A stretch of DNA of 64,000 nt from Nemophila menziesii (GCA_029959085.1 JARWIR010000018.1:4092001-4156000), one strand, 5' to 3'. Shown: positions 19,968 to 31,929, counted from the stretch's first letter. The notes: generated by a model from the letters alone, not told the origin. Numbers and translations are program-made.

Positions 19968-20666
19968 TATGAGAAAATAGCATGATATCTCAACATTAAA
20001 AGAGAGTCATAGCTTAATAAATTGATTTGAAAAGAAAAGGAAATATATATATTCGGACCGGCAAAGTGGATTTTTTTTGTGAACATCTTAAGCTTTTATT
20101 GGGTTATTGGGGATGCTAAATTGTGCATCAAAGAAGTCATTGGGTTAAGTGAGAAACTTTTTATGAGAGTAACTCAAGCTCTAGGGCGATTCGTTGATGG
20201 CTAGTGAGGAGAGAGCCAAAAGCTCACTCCAAATTATCCAAAAATACTATCATACCGTCCCTAAGCCTAAATTACAACCTTAAAGACCTTTTGATTCTTT
20301 GCTATGTAATTGAGAAGTGATTGAGCCATTAGAGATTAGTTGAGTGGATCTTTGAATACTAGTGAAAATCGATGAACAATCTATAGCTCTCTTGAAGAAC
20401 TGAGCAAAGTCCCAATCCTTCTTACATTGCGAAACTAATCTGATCTTGAATTTAAGCCGTGTTGACTGTGGATATGCGAAGTATACAGGTATGTAGTTTA
20501 TGAATATTATTGCATGAAATTTTCTGAGTTGTTGCTTTCGGTTGATTCTATATATTCTGCTATGCTTTTTCCCTTGTGTTGAGAATTTTATAAGTGTGTA
20601 TTTATAGACTTCCCTTTGTTTTTATCTTTATTGTATCGGGACGATACAACTTTGAGTTGGGGGTCT
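19644..20666 (+). other. E3 3' untranslated region with hairpin and polypurine tract
   Basis: This aligns with 7560-8470 of E1 but is clearly diverged, with no supported gene. An AT microsatellite is at 19950-19970. The hairpin TTGTATCG-GGA-CGATACAA is at 20631-20649, followed by GAGTTGGGGGTCT before the LTR. Confidence 0.75.
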
Positions 20667-21836
20667 TGATGTCTCCTCATTTGTGATAGAATAATATTAG
20701 GAAGAGACATCATTTTTAATATCTTATGGAGCTCAAACAGACCAATAACGAAGAAGATATGCTCAAAACTATCCAGCAGTGTTTATCTTTATTTCCATAC
20801 GAATTTTAGTTGGGCTAGAAGTCCAATACTTTATCTCTTCCTCAAGAAAACGAATTAGGTCTTCTAAACAACTATAAATACACCCTTATATCAATTGTAA
20901 AATAATCCTTGCATCATAGTAATTAGATCTTAAGGTTTTATTCTTCCAGTTTATTGTAGAGAGCAAGATGATATCTTGCTCTTGTAATTTCTTTTAGTTT
21001 ATTTCCTTCAGGTATGAACTAAACTCCCCAGGTTTTGAATCATGTATAATCTATGAATTCTAATTCTTCTACCTAAGTTTCTTTGGGAATTATATGTTTT
21101 AATTTGATATTAGCTTCTTACTTAATATTTGTTTATGTGTTTTGATTTATTGTCTTTCCTAGAACTGATCACTTTAGGATTGCTTTAATAGTAGTTAGAT
21201 GGTCTCCTTGACAGGGTGTTTAACTATTGAACAACCACATAATGTCTAGTGTCGATATTAGTTCTGACAAAACATGATTCTAACTAGATAGTCATTAGGG
21301 TTTGTTTTAATCACCATATCACCAATTGATTGTTGCGTTTGCTTAGAGCCTTGGTAGCGCTTGATAACTCTAAGAGTGTAACCACGTTTCGGTTGTGTCG
21401 TAGCCCCCTTAGTCGCTCTCAAGGTCTAAGGTATGGGAATTTAGAATCCTGACTAAGTATACCAAGAGCTAATATTCTCCCTTACTAACTAGATCTATAG
21501 ATAGAATTAGAAGGATTAGTGCATACTAGCAAAACCTAAGCTATATCTCTCATCTCATATTCTTAGTTATTTATTTTATTGTCTTTATTTTCTTAGTTTA
21601 ATTTGCTATTTTCGAATTTACTCTCTTTAATTTATTATCTTTTAATTATTTACTTTTACTCGTTATTGATATCCACTCGTATAACACACTTAAGTCCCTG
21701 AGAACGAACTCAACTTACTAACTAAAACTTGCATACGTCCTGTAATACTTGCAGTACTGTGTCTGTCTAGGGTGAGAGTGCGTAGTTTCTTGACTTAATT
21801 TTTTATCTTATTTTTATCACACCCTAGGCGACACCA
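20667..21836 (+). repeat. 3' LTR of E3
   Basis: About 1170 bp. It starts TGATGTCTCCTC and ends ACACCA. TATAAATA lies near 20873. The end was set by comparison with the E6 LTR, which ends CCACCA before its primer site. E4 gag sequence follows immediately. Confidence 0.75.
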
Positions 21837-21989
21837 CTGTGACACATCTTCTTTCAACCCCTTCACCACCACCTAGCTAGATAACAGCTCCGCCTACCAT
21901 CCGTTTGCATAGAGATTCCGCAGATGATCTGGTCGGACCATTCCTTCATTCTTTAATTATTTTGCTTCTACATCTCTTGATTTGACTTC

Positions 21990-23330
21990 AAATTATCTTG
22001 GGTGAATTTCACGAACGAAGTCAATGTTTGAACAATGGAAATTAGCAATAGTCTCAAAATAAAAATCTTGAACATGTCTTTGAACTCCTTGGTAATGATT
22101 CAGAGGTCTCTACTGCAATTTTTGTCCTTCGGGCGTTGTTGATAATTCCATGGATTAGGTACCCCATTCGGATTTGACCAATCGAACCCTAGATGGTTGA
22201 GATTTGGTTGCATGTATGCATGACCACCTACATAGTGGTTATCCTCGACTAGAAACGAACGCAACAGAATTAAGATTACCTTGGCACTCTTCTAAAGCAT
22301 GGTCACTATCACCAATTTGAGCATCCAAAAACTTCTTGAGCTAATTTTACTTCTTTTTGCTTGTTTTGGAAGCCCTCTTTCACGACATAGCTAATTATTT
22401 TCATTTGAATCTCCAATGTGTAAAATTTAGTTTTTAACGCGGTATCATTAGCTACATGTAAAACACATATATGCGCTCTTGGCACAAGCACCCTTTTTTA
22501 TGTATCTATGATCTTTTACATCACTTGCGTGGCCTGAATAGGATCCATAGAAACAAAACCACCAACACCAAGATTGTCTACTCTAAAACGTGAACTTCCA
22601 TCTAAAGCTTTACAAAACATCGATAGTTGTATCAGGGAAGTATACCCATGAAGAGGGCATTTAGTTAACTATTGTTGGAATTTGATCCATGTTTCCTCTA
22701 AAGTCTCATCGTCATCTTTTACGAAATTGGCAAGATCAACCTAGTCTTTCATTCTCATACTCTGTGAGTAAAATTTATCAGAAAACATGGCTTGAAGCGA
22801 ATCCCAATTAGGGATCGTATCGGATGGTTGTCTGTCTAGCCACTCACTAGCGCCTCCGGTTAAGAAAAACATGAACATGAAATTGTACATTTTCTCTCTT
22901 GTAACGCCCTGAGTAATATATGTGTCACAGCCTGAACTTTTGTATAACATTAACCTGATCCTGGTGAGCAGCTCCACTATAATTCCCATAGCTTAGGATT
23001 TGGTTTAACATACTCACATTAGGCTTAAAACGTGTAACTTGAAAGACTGGAAGGAGAATCTCCAATGGCTAAACACAAAAAGGCACTCCTGGTTCAGGGA
23101 TGCCTTGCATTTGCTGATAAAACACATTTGGTGGATTGGATCCATTCAAGTTCACTCCTTGTGGAACTTTGTTTTAAACCCCCTTAAGTGGATTATCTCC
23201 TATAGGTTGGTTCAAAGGATCATCATCGACTAAGAAACCAGGAGGATGGTTAAGGTTAGTCGTTAACTCTAGTACTTTTGGTTCTCTTTCTCTCTTTCTC
23301 TGGAGTCTAATAGCTTCTCGGGATTCGAGT
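21990..23330 (-). pseudogene. Decayed gag of E4
   Basis: Reading leftwards in shifting frames, Gag-like pieces can be followed. There is a start region with REAIRLQRKRERE, then VTRFKPNVSMLNQI, then CDTYITQGVTREKMY and GGASEWLDRQPSDTIPNWD (22741-22989). A zinc-knuckle-like piece (GDSDHALEEC) lies near 22290. E1 has matching motifs (CDSYITQGVSKEQMY, GASEWHD). Several stops and frameshifts separate the pieces, so it is a pseudogene. Confidence 0.75.
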
Positions 23331-23442
23331 GCATACACTAGTAACCGTCAACCTGAGAAGAGACAAAAACAAAAAAAACGAAATAAAATGCATAAAAACT
23401 AGACATTTTAAAACTACTATGAAAACACAAAAACTAAACCAC

Positions 23443-23460
23443 CATCCCCGGCAGCGGCTC
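23443..23460 (-). other. Mutated primer binding site of E4
   Basis: On the minus strand it reads TGGAGCCGCTGCCGGGGA, with one base changed from the E1/E2/E6 site. It lies five bases from the LTR end at 23466. Confidence 0.65.
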
Positions 23461-23465
23461 CATCT

Positions 23466-25508
23466 TGAACTTTGTCGTCCCGTTAAAATAAAATAAACAA
23501 CAACCAGTACGGGAAGTGTGTCCATAGAGTACGGATCGCAGGTAGCAATAAATGATAAGTATAGATTCGTTCGCAGGGATGGACTGGCGATTAATGGTTT
23601 TCACGGTAATATAAACGCGTAAAGTATGAAATTCGATTAACAAAAAGGAAATATATTTGTTTGGTTTTGAGATGATTGATAACTAAGACAAGATAAAACT
23701 AACTGAACTTAAAAGTAATAATTATCAACTAAGGATAATGGAAATAAACAGCTAGATTTAACTAAAATATTAACTTGATGAGAGCGAAGCTTGAGGATAT
23801 TGATTAATAACACTTTATGTAGCTAATTGACTTTGCTATTACTAAGGGTGAATGGTTTAATTTTCACATTGCCAGGGATTCGAATCATACCATCTTATTA
23901 GTCTCTTGGCTTTCAAATAGGCTTAATCGCATTACCCTATGGACTACCTAGCGTGCTAATATCGTCTGATAAAAGGAACTAAGCATTCATACCATAGCCT
24001 ATGCTGTAGATCTCCCCGCCTAGGCGCGTCTAGGCGCCGCCTAGGCGTCAACTCCCCCCTCAGGCGCTTACGCCTAGTTAAAACTCTAGGCGTTTTAGCC
24101 TAGCGCCTTAGTCGCCGTGGAATAGGCGCCTAGCCCGTCTAGGCACCGATTAATGGCAAAAAATGACCGTCTAGGCGCCGATTAATGGCAAAACATGCTC
24201 GCATAGGCCTTCTTGTTATCTATTTTATTCTCGAGAATTTTTTAATTGATATTATAACTCAATTTTTAGTATTTTTATATAACTAGAGTGTTGTTTGATG
24301 AATATTATGACTTAAATAGTTTTAATTACTATAATTACTACATTTATATTACTAAATATATAAAATTACACAACGGGATTCAAAACCGTATAATTCCGCC
24401 TAGGCCCCGTGTAATCCCGCCTAGGCGCTAGGCCCGGGTCGACCGCCTAGGTCTCGAAACCGAGATCTACAACATAGACCATAGCTCAATAATCCTTCCC
24501 CCAATCCGGGTGTTAGTCAGATTACAACGGCTCCTGCTACTTTGGCCACAAGCACATGAGTATTTAACTCACGAATACAAATTATGGAATTTTAAAAGCA
24601 AACGTAATTCAATTAAATATGAAATTCATATATCAAATATAATCAACAATAATCAAAAAGATAACATAATATATTATCAAAGCATCATCCAACAAAAGGA
24701 GATTATCTCTTAATCAAATTATTACAAAAAGCAATAAAACTAATTAAAAATAAAGAGGAAATAATGTTTAACTAAAAATAAAATAGTGTTATTGTTAAAG
24801 GTAAGAGAATATGATAATCGTTTTAGGTAGAATAGATAGGTTCATAGACAAACCCTTGTTCTTCCTCTTCATTTCGGTTCTGGTGTTTCTCTTCTCTTCC
24901 TAGTGACTTCTAAAATGTCTGGATAATATTGTGTACGGATGGATATCAAAGAGAGGCAGAAAAATGTGCTAATATAGCTCCTAAATTCGTTTGGGCTCTT
25001 CTTAGGGTTTAGAAATAGGTTTAAATGAGCCCATGTTTTTACTTTAACCAGATTTCTGGTTTGAACCACGGCACGTGCAAATGTTATAACTTCTTCGTCT
25101 TAACTCGGAATTGAGTGTCGTCACTTGCCACGTGACCCTGGATTCAAGATATTTCGGACCAAAAAGGTTCCAGGTACAAAGCTCTTACCCAAAACTTGTA
25201 GTAAAAGAAACACTCAGGTGCAATAAATTTCTAGAAAAATCTCTAACTCTTTACATTGATTCTAAGATCAAATTTTGCCTTGGCTTGGGGTTTCTCTTCA
25301 TCTTGGACCCTTTTATCAAGAATGTATTTAAACCTACACATTAGACGCACAATTAAAGCACAAATATCTCTATAAACAATCATAAGTCCAAACCTAGGGG
25401 TAAAAGTGAAAATAATAAATAATAGGGAAAATCCCTCACTTAGGCCCAATAAACTTTTAAAATAATGTCTCGTGAACTGATTGATTCGTCACAAATAGAG
25501 AGACATCA
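23466..25508 (-). repeat. 5' LTR of E4
   Basis: On the minus strand it starts TGATGTCTCTCTATTTG at 25508 and ends CAAAGTTCA at 23466. It is about 2.0 kb, including a GC-rich insertion at 24006-24470. The start portion (25197-25508) is repeated at 46478-46806 as the left end of duplication copy B. Confidence 0.75.
24006..24470 (+). mobile_element. GC-rich insertion full of GCCTAGGC palindromes
   Basis: A 465-bp block inside the AT-rich E4 LTR. It is bounded by the inverted repeat GTAGATCTC (24006-24014) and GAGATCTAC (24462-24470). Inside are many copies of CGCCTAGGCG and CGTCTAGGCGCC, mostly in the first 180 and last 80 bases, around an AT-rich middle. No coding potential is seen. It looks like a small non-autonomous DNA element, but the family is not recognised and a target duplication is not clear. 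Confidence 0.5.
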
Positions 25509-25639
25509 GGAATCTGTTCTTGATTGTACCAATTTCCATGTATAATATTCCCAAATTAAGCATAAAATTGAATTATTTCATACATAAACATGACAATAAT
25601 TTGTAGATTGTCAATATAACTAGTCACATGCTATATGAG

Positions 25640-26545
25640 TTAATTAATATGGAAAAAGGACAAACCCTATCAATTTCCAAAGCCATACGTACATTATGTG
25701 GTTCAATAGCAAACTCAGGATTCCGCTTGTCAAATGTTTTCTAACTAGTACCATCAACTAGATGACTTAGCAAATATTTGTCAGTGCTTTTCCCTCTATG
25801 GTGTAAAATCATATTTTTGATGGTGTGCCTCGAAGCGTACATTTACTACAATCTTTCGGCACTGGGAAAATATCACAGTTTCTTATGTGGCCCTTTCTTC
25901 CCCTTCTTCGGATTCTACCTATATTCACCACATACCGGACACTCCTCGGGTTTTTCATTCTCTTTATAATAAAATATACGATCATTCAAATAAACATCGA
26001 TCGTAATGTATCTCATACCCAAAATTTTCAACTTTTTGTTTCACTCCTCATAAGATGAAGGCAAATTATGACCTTAGGGAAAAACACGACACAACAGTTG
26101 AAGCAGTTCGGTGAAAGAGATATTTTTCCACTTGTTCTTCACTTTGATGTGCATTAACTTAGTAATAAAATTTAAATAATCGATTGACATGAAACTGGGA
26201 TACAACTCACTTTCCATTTTCTCAAACAAAGTGTCGATACATCCACGACTCTGTCTTGGAAGATTCTCGTCACTCATCCCGGTGTCACCAGATTTACCTC
26301 AACATCAGAAGTGATCTCAAATCACCATACACGTTCATTATTTCTTCATCTACAATATTAGTAATGTTATTCATGGGAATTTTTTATTTTGCACCATGTT
26401 TTGTTCAAACCTCACAGGTTGACAAAAACTCATACCTTAAAATATGCACTCTAACTTCGTCTGTACAAATTATATTATACAAACAACGGTTACACGGACA
26501 AAAAATGTGAGTTGTAATATCTTGGATTTTTCAAAAATTTAATAT
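25640..26545 (-). pseudogene. CACTA (En/Spm) TNP2-like transposase remnant, copy A
   Basis: On the minus strand, pieces in order match plant TNP2 proteins as I know them. First is the N-terminal cysteine region (FCPCNRCLYN). Next is the stretch MESELYPSFMSIDYLNF with LMHIKVKNKWKNISFTELL. Then come NDRIFYYKENEKPEECPVCG and finally HNVRMALEIDRVCPFSI, which recalls the RNVRLGL-DGFNPF block. Stops and frameshifts lie between the pieces. E4 truncates it on its 3' side at 25508. Confidence 0.75.
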
Positions 26546-27147
26546 ATCCCATCACACCCGACGAATTTAATAACTTAACGGACAAATTTGACTGACATCG
26601 TCAATAGGAGTAAACAAGCAAAAAATTATAATATAGGAATAAAGTTACACATGTTAAAAGTTAAGGGTAAGTTGACAATCTCGTAATATCTATGAGAAAA
26701 TAAAATTTATTGGATTAGGTTTTTCTATTCCAAAAAAATTGAAAAATTGTCTAACAACCCATATCTCGATCTGTGCCCCCTGATTTCCACCTCTAGGTGC
26801 AATCTTATCATTATTCAAACACATGGTTATAACAGGTGTAAATTTATATATATTAATTATATATTATGTGTATTTTAAAATATTGACAAATTAAAAAATA
26901 AGCTTAAAGAAATATTATTTTGAAATCTTTTATATAAAAAATCAAAGGTAAATGTGCATATGGATATTGTATATAAAAATAAATATGAGAATCAAAACAT
27001 ATGGAAGAGTGATAAAATGGTGACAATAAAAAGGTAATGTCTACCAAAGTCATTTTTTTATCTTCATTTAATTATCCTTACATGGATCAATCAATTGATT
27101 CTTCTATTCTAATTAATTAATTTTCTATATCTTCTATTCAAAGAAAT

Positions 27148-27202
<55 letters not shown>

Positions 27203-27594
27203 GATTGATAAAGAGTGACATAAAAATGGAATGACGTCTATCATTACTCTACTCATAGAGTAATAATAAACATTATTCTTTTTATATCGTCTTATTATTA
27301 TCTTCTAGTTGAATCTTTTTATGCACCAATAAATTAATTTATTTACTCTAACCAAATTTTCTCTATCTTCTGTTCAAAAAATCAAAATTTCTCTATATTC
27401 TGTTCAAAAAATCAAAATTTATATAGAATGATGATAAAAGATAAATACAATAAAAATGACATTTCTCTTCTAATATATGAATCAAAATCAACTGCTTTGA
27501 TAGATTATGATATAAAAGGAGAGCGAATAAAATGTAATATGCATAGTATTTTATTTTTACAAAATGAAATGTATATATAAACCCACTATTTTGC
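26546..27594. other. AT-rich upstream region of the intact pectinesterase
   Basis: No gene is supported. It contains a long AT microsatellite (about 27147-27199). TATATAAA at 27574 lies only 21 bases before the first ATG of the pectinesterase frame. Compared with copy B, about 4.3 kb (48097-52365) is missing at 26699. Confidence 0.6.
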
Positions 27595-29399
27595 ATGGAA
27601 AAAATAACTAGAATAATTTATAATCATTTTTACTCATTTGATTCTATGATAATGGCAAACTTAACAACATTAGTATTCTTATCATTATTATTTCTTGTAA
27701 CGCTATCATTCGTTTCAACTCATTCATCAAAGTATTATAATTCAGGGTGCGTAACAGCATCATATCCCAAATTTTGTAAATACTATACTAGTCGTAAACC
27801 CAACCACTCCAAAATCGGTCAAAAATTCGATCAATCAAATGTGGTTGTACGTATGGCTTTGGATGAAGCCATTCACACACAAAATGTCATTGCACGAAGG
27901 ATTAACGACGTATTTTCAGATGAATTTGAGATGGAATCATTGAGTGATTGCTCTCAGTTCTTGGAAGGAACCATATATAGGCTTAATCTTATTACGAAAA
28001 ATCCAAATAGCGCCTTTTCGGATAAACAAACATGGCTAAGTATGGCCTTAGCAAATGTCAAGACTTGCACCAGAGGGTTTAAAGAGCTAGGCTTATTAGA
28101 CCATCCTATACATTTTTTGGCTACTAAAGTATCAAAATTACTTAGCAATGCAATATCTATTAATCATGATAGAGCCCGTGATCTCAAACCCGACTACAAA
28201 CAAGTTGTTCGTGAGTCCACTCCGAATGCTTACAAAACCATATCAGGAGTTTTTGCAGCTGATGATAAAGTTACATTTGTGGTGGCACAAGATGGATCAG
28301 GAAATGCTAAAACAATCCGGGAGGCTATAAATGCTGCATCAATGAGGAAAGGAACAGAAAGGTTTGTTATTTATGTGAAAGCAGGTACTTATCAAGAAAA
28401 TATTGAGATAAGTGAGAATATGAATAACATAACTCTTTTTGGCGATGGCATTGGGAAGACTATTATCACTGGCAATAAGCATGCTATGCCAGGAGTTTCC
28501 ACCACCCAAACTGCTACATTTGGTATGATATAGATCCGCTTAATATGATTAATTCATGCATATAAAAAATTTATCATATTAGATTCTAAGTTATGCCTTC
28601 TAGACATACTGGTTTATTTTTTTATATAATAATAAATTTTTGGATTGAATTTGAATAAATATAAACTTATACTACATGCATTAATTCAAATTTTAACATA
28701 ACTATGCACTAATTCTCCACAGGCATAAGAGGCGATGGATTCATTGCACGGGATATTACATTTCGTAACATAGCAGGACCAACAGCTGGCCAAGCAGTGG
28801 CAGTAAGATCACAATCAGATTTTTCTGTATATTACAAGTGCAGCTTCGAAGGGTATCAAGATACCTTATACGCACATTCTGGGAAACAATTTTATCGTGA
28901 ATGTGACATATATGGAACAGGTGATTTCATATTTGGGGATGCAACAGCAGTTTTCCAGAATTGCCGCATTTTCGGGAGGAAGTCACCACACAATATAGTG
29001 ACTCTCACAGCACAAAATCGATCTGATAGAAAAGGAACGACAGGGTTTATAATCCATAACTCTAATATTTCATCTTCTGATAACCTCGAGGGAGTATGGG
29101 GTTCCCTTGGAAGGCCTTGGGGACCATATGCGCGAACAGTTGTTATGGGGTGTAACATTGATAGTTTTATTAACCCTATGGGTTGGTCAAGATGGGATGC
29201 TAATGCAGATGTAAATAATGTTTACTATGCAGAGTACAAAAATTATGGACCTGGATCTTCAACTTCAAAAAGGGTAAAATGGAAAGGTTATCATATTATT
29301 GATAATGCAGAAGAAGCGTCACAATTTACTGTTGGTAAATTCTTACAGGGTGATACTTGGTTACCATTTACTAATGTACCCTATACTTCCGGGCTTTAA
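27595..29399 (+). CDS. Pectinesterase with PMEI-type pro-domain, intact (two exons)
   Basis: Exon 1 is 27595-28522, the intron 28523-28722 (GT...AG, 200 bp), and exon 2 28723-29399, giving 534 residues. It should remove methyl esters from cell-wall homogalacturonan after secretion. A hydrophobic signal segment (residues 20-40) is followed by a PMEI-like domain with cysteines 52, 61, 119 and 158, then the catalytic domain from about 228. Catalytic residues are in place: Q333 (QAVAVR), Q355 and D356 (QDTLY), D377 (DFIFG), R440 and W442 (LGRPW). The usual RRLL/RKLL cleavage motif between the domains is not seen; the linker reads HDRARDLKPD. The TATA box is so close to the first ATG that translation more likely starts at residue 18 or 20 (27646 or 27652). 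Confidence 0.92.
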
Positions 29400-30829
29400 C
29401 ATATCCGAGAGGCAATGAAGTGTTGCACATTCTGTTTTAGTAAAGAACCAAACTATAGAATGAGTAGTAGAGAAGGCCACAAACATCTTTATTTTCATTT
29501 GATTAGTCTTTTTATCCTAGCATAGGTCTTATATGCTATGACCTCTTCGAAAGTGTTGTAACATTACTTATTGGCATTTATTTAATATATCATGCGATTA
29601 TTGGAAAAGAAATATATGTCTTTAAGTTTATGTAACATTTGTTCTCCTTATTGATCAACTCTAAGTAAAGTAATTGCAATAATTAAGGATTTATATGGCT
29701 TAAATAAAAATTGGTTATCTTTCATATCATGTTTGATCTTGCATTGTAGTTCTCGTGCTGGTAATATGTAAATTTACACGTTAACAGCACACACAATAGC
29801 TTAAACACAAGGGAGTGGGGTCCCTAACGATTGAGGTTTATAGAAAATTCAAGGATTCAAATTTTGGTCCTTAAATTTTTCTTTTCAGTTTTAGACTTTA
29901 CAATACTTTCAATCTTTTTATTTTTTGTCGAAACTATATTCCCATTGAGACTGACAATAATATAGAGAACATGTTGTTCATTAAAGTTGGCATTTTGGTT
30001 TTCAATATCCATTAATTTATAGTGGACAATTAATTTTTTAGGGCCATCGAATGATCAAATGATGCAGATTCAGTACTATCAAAATTTATTTGACATGATT
30101 AATCAGCTTCGTTGCAAAATTTGTCTTTCTTATCAAAATATTTCTTCCTAAAATCATCAGCATATTTTTTAAAAATCACCCATAAAAACTATGGCAAACT
30201 TTCAAATACGAAGCATTTACCATCATCCGTAGTAGGACCTTCACAATACCTACACTCTCCAATCTTACAACAATTACGTGCTTCTTCTCAATATATCTTT
30301 CTGTTATTTCTTTGATAACAATCCTAACCAAAGGGCAATTACAGTACAATAAACAAAGGATTCCCCACAAGCCAGGGAGTGCTATTTCAACTCTCTCGCG
30401 GGACCAGATTTATTCATAATAAAAATACAAGAGGAGCCTGGTTGGGTTTTAGGCATCGACGACAATGTATAGAGACATCGGAGTAGGAAAGCAAGGAGTC
30501 GGGCAGGATATCCGAACTACCCGCTCCAGAGTCGCAATCGAGGCCTAACGGGTCAACAAAAGCAAGGTACACGCCAGTCTTAGTTACGAGCTGAGGAGGT
30601 CTCACCTAGTCCAGGGTGTGAACCATACTACCAAAACCTATTACAGGAGAAGGAGGTGGGATCACGCACCATGATTGGGGAACACTACCTGGGCGCTGAC
30701 TATATTACACATTTTTCCTCACTAGGAGGTTTTTTAACAAGGTAATAGATGGACCGTCACATTGCATCTAGCTTTATTATGTAATACAAAAATATCGAGT
30801 CGGTACGTATGTATCTACCTAGTTAATCA
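29400..30829. other. Spacer downstream of the pectinesterase, copy A
   Basis: A spacer of about 1.4 kb up to the start of E7. The first part is AT-rich. The part 30360-30660 has higher GC and carries a 63-codon minus-strand frame that I do not recognise. Copy B has the same DNA at 59205-60180 but lacks about 250 bp (A 30108-30350) and about 255 bp near 30618-30872. I see nothing functional here. Confidence 0.5.
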
Positions 30830-30943
30830 TGTTGGAACATTTAAAGTGGAGTTTTTCCTTTTCCCACATCGGTGGGGAGAAAAGAGATAATACTCCTTTT
30901 AGCCAATGTGATGGCATTAGCTCCCAAAGAGCCCAACCCCATG

Positions 30944-31397
30944 TGAAAGAAATAAAAAAAGTTTTTTATTCCCATGTCACCCATGATGGGAAAGACATGA
31001 GCGTACAGGGAAGTTATCTTTGATAACTTCCCACTTTGATGGTGGAGGAAGTGGAGAAAGTGGGAGAGTGGTTTATTTACAGGCAATAAACCAACTCTCC
31101 AGCTCTATAAATAGAGCCTCTCTTTCTCACAAACAAAAACAACACAGACAATCAAAGCTAACAAGCGTACCTTTTATTTTCTCTCAAAATCAATAACACA
31201 CAACAAATAATTCTGAGACATTTAGGTTGTGAAAACAAAGAGTTTAGTTCTAGTAATTAAACTTACGACCAGATAGCAGAAGCGATTCATTCCAATTCAA
31301 TCAATTACAAGAAGGCTAATATTCAGGACTCTTCATTTCAATCCGCTGCGTATAAGGTTTGTCTAATAAACCTTCTTATTTATAATCAAGTGTAACA
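30944..31397 (+). repeat. 5' LTR of E8
   Basis: 454 bp, starting TGAAAG and ending GTGTAACA. TATAAATA is at 31106-31113. The primer site follows after two bases. Confidence 0.93.
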
Positions 31398-31399
31398 AT

Positions 31400-31411
31400 T
31401 GGTATCAGAGC
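31400..31411 (+). other. Primer binding site of E8 (initiator-Met tRNA)
   Basis: TGGTATCAGAGC is the standard Copia primer site, complementary to the 3' end of plant initiator methionine tRNA. Confidence 0.9.
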
Positions 31412-31739
31412 GCATGTTACCCAATTGAATATATAAATGATTTTTTTTTTGAGCATGTTTTTGTTTCGAAAAAAAAAGAAAAAAAAAGAATTGAGTTTTT
31501 CTTGTTTTTTATTCTGTCGAACAATAGAAGTAGAAGAAGAAAAGAAATAGCTTATAGCTTTGATTTGTTAGATTTTTTTTTTTTTTTGGGCCTTATACAT
31601 TGAATTATCTTTTCTTCTTTGGCCCACGGATTATATGTTTTTTTTAGGCCCATCTGAATTAATTTTTCTGTATATTTTTTGGGCCGCTGGTTTTATTTTT
31701 TTAATATAATTTCGGACCTATTATTTAGGTGGTAAAAAT

Positions 31740-31805
31740 TGAAATGCATGTTAGGGGATTCGAACCCAGACCACCTAAGTCAGTGACTGGTAGCCTTACC
31801 AAATT
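31740..31805 (-). other. tRNA-like sequence in the E8 leader
   Basis: On the minus strand, a B-box-like GGGTTCGAATCCCC (about 31751-31764) is preceded about 40 bases upstream by an A-box-like TGGTAAGGC. The flanking GTTAAGG and CCCTAAC could pair at six of seven positions. A clean cloverleaf is not obvious, so it is a tRNA relic or SINE piece rather than a tRNA gene. Confidence 0.35.
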
Positions 31806-31929
31806 TCCTACCTTAACTTGTTGTTAATGTATAGAGTTTCTGGAAAGATACTATTATTATTTTTTTTGTTTCCTAATCAATTTTGGTGTATTATTTTTAC
31901 CGTTCTTAATTTTTTCTATATGTAGAAAA

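Larger units (their letters stand above)
1..21836 (+). mobile_element. Gypsy element E3, 3' portion (interrupted by E2)
   Basis: Only the 3' end of this element is in the window: 1-533 and 19644-21836, separated by the later insertion E2. The left part matches the 3' untranslated region of E1 (for example the stretch around 45-90 resembles 7040-7090). The right part ends with a hairpin, the tract TTTGAGTTGGGGGTCT and a 3' LTR starting at 20667. The plus orientation follows from this polypurine tract preceding the LTR. No coding region of E3 is visible. It belongs to the same broad Tat/Athila-like clan as E1 but is clearly diverged. Its 5' half and 5' LTR must lie left of the window. Confidence 0.8.
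21837..25508 (-). mobile_element. Gypsy element E4, 5' portion, decayed
   Basis: A minus-strand element. From right to left it has a 5' LTR (25508 to 23466), a mutated primer site (23443-23460) and a decayed gag, which E3 interrupts at 21836. The remainder lies left of the window. It is the oldest of the nested Gypsy elements judging by its broken gag. Its right edge lies in CACTA transposase sequence. Confidence 0.75.

Noticed and set aside
20667..21836. E3 LTR as a solo LTR
   Set aside because: A polypurine tract, hairpin and about 1 kb of 3' untranslated region precede it in continuous order.
27147..27199. AT repeat as a promoter or origin
   Set aside because: It is a simple microsatellite, much shorter in copy B, too far from the gene and without further motifs.
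30414..30605. 63-codon minus-strand frame in the spacer after the pectinesterase
   Set aside because: No recognisable family and no supporting signals, so it was only mentioned in the spacer entry.
31400..31411. Part of a tRNA gene (TGGTATCAGAGC)
   Set aside because: It is the Copia primer binding site directly after the LTR, complementary to initiator tRNA.
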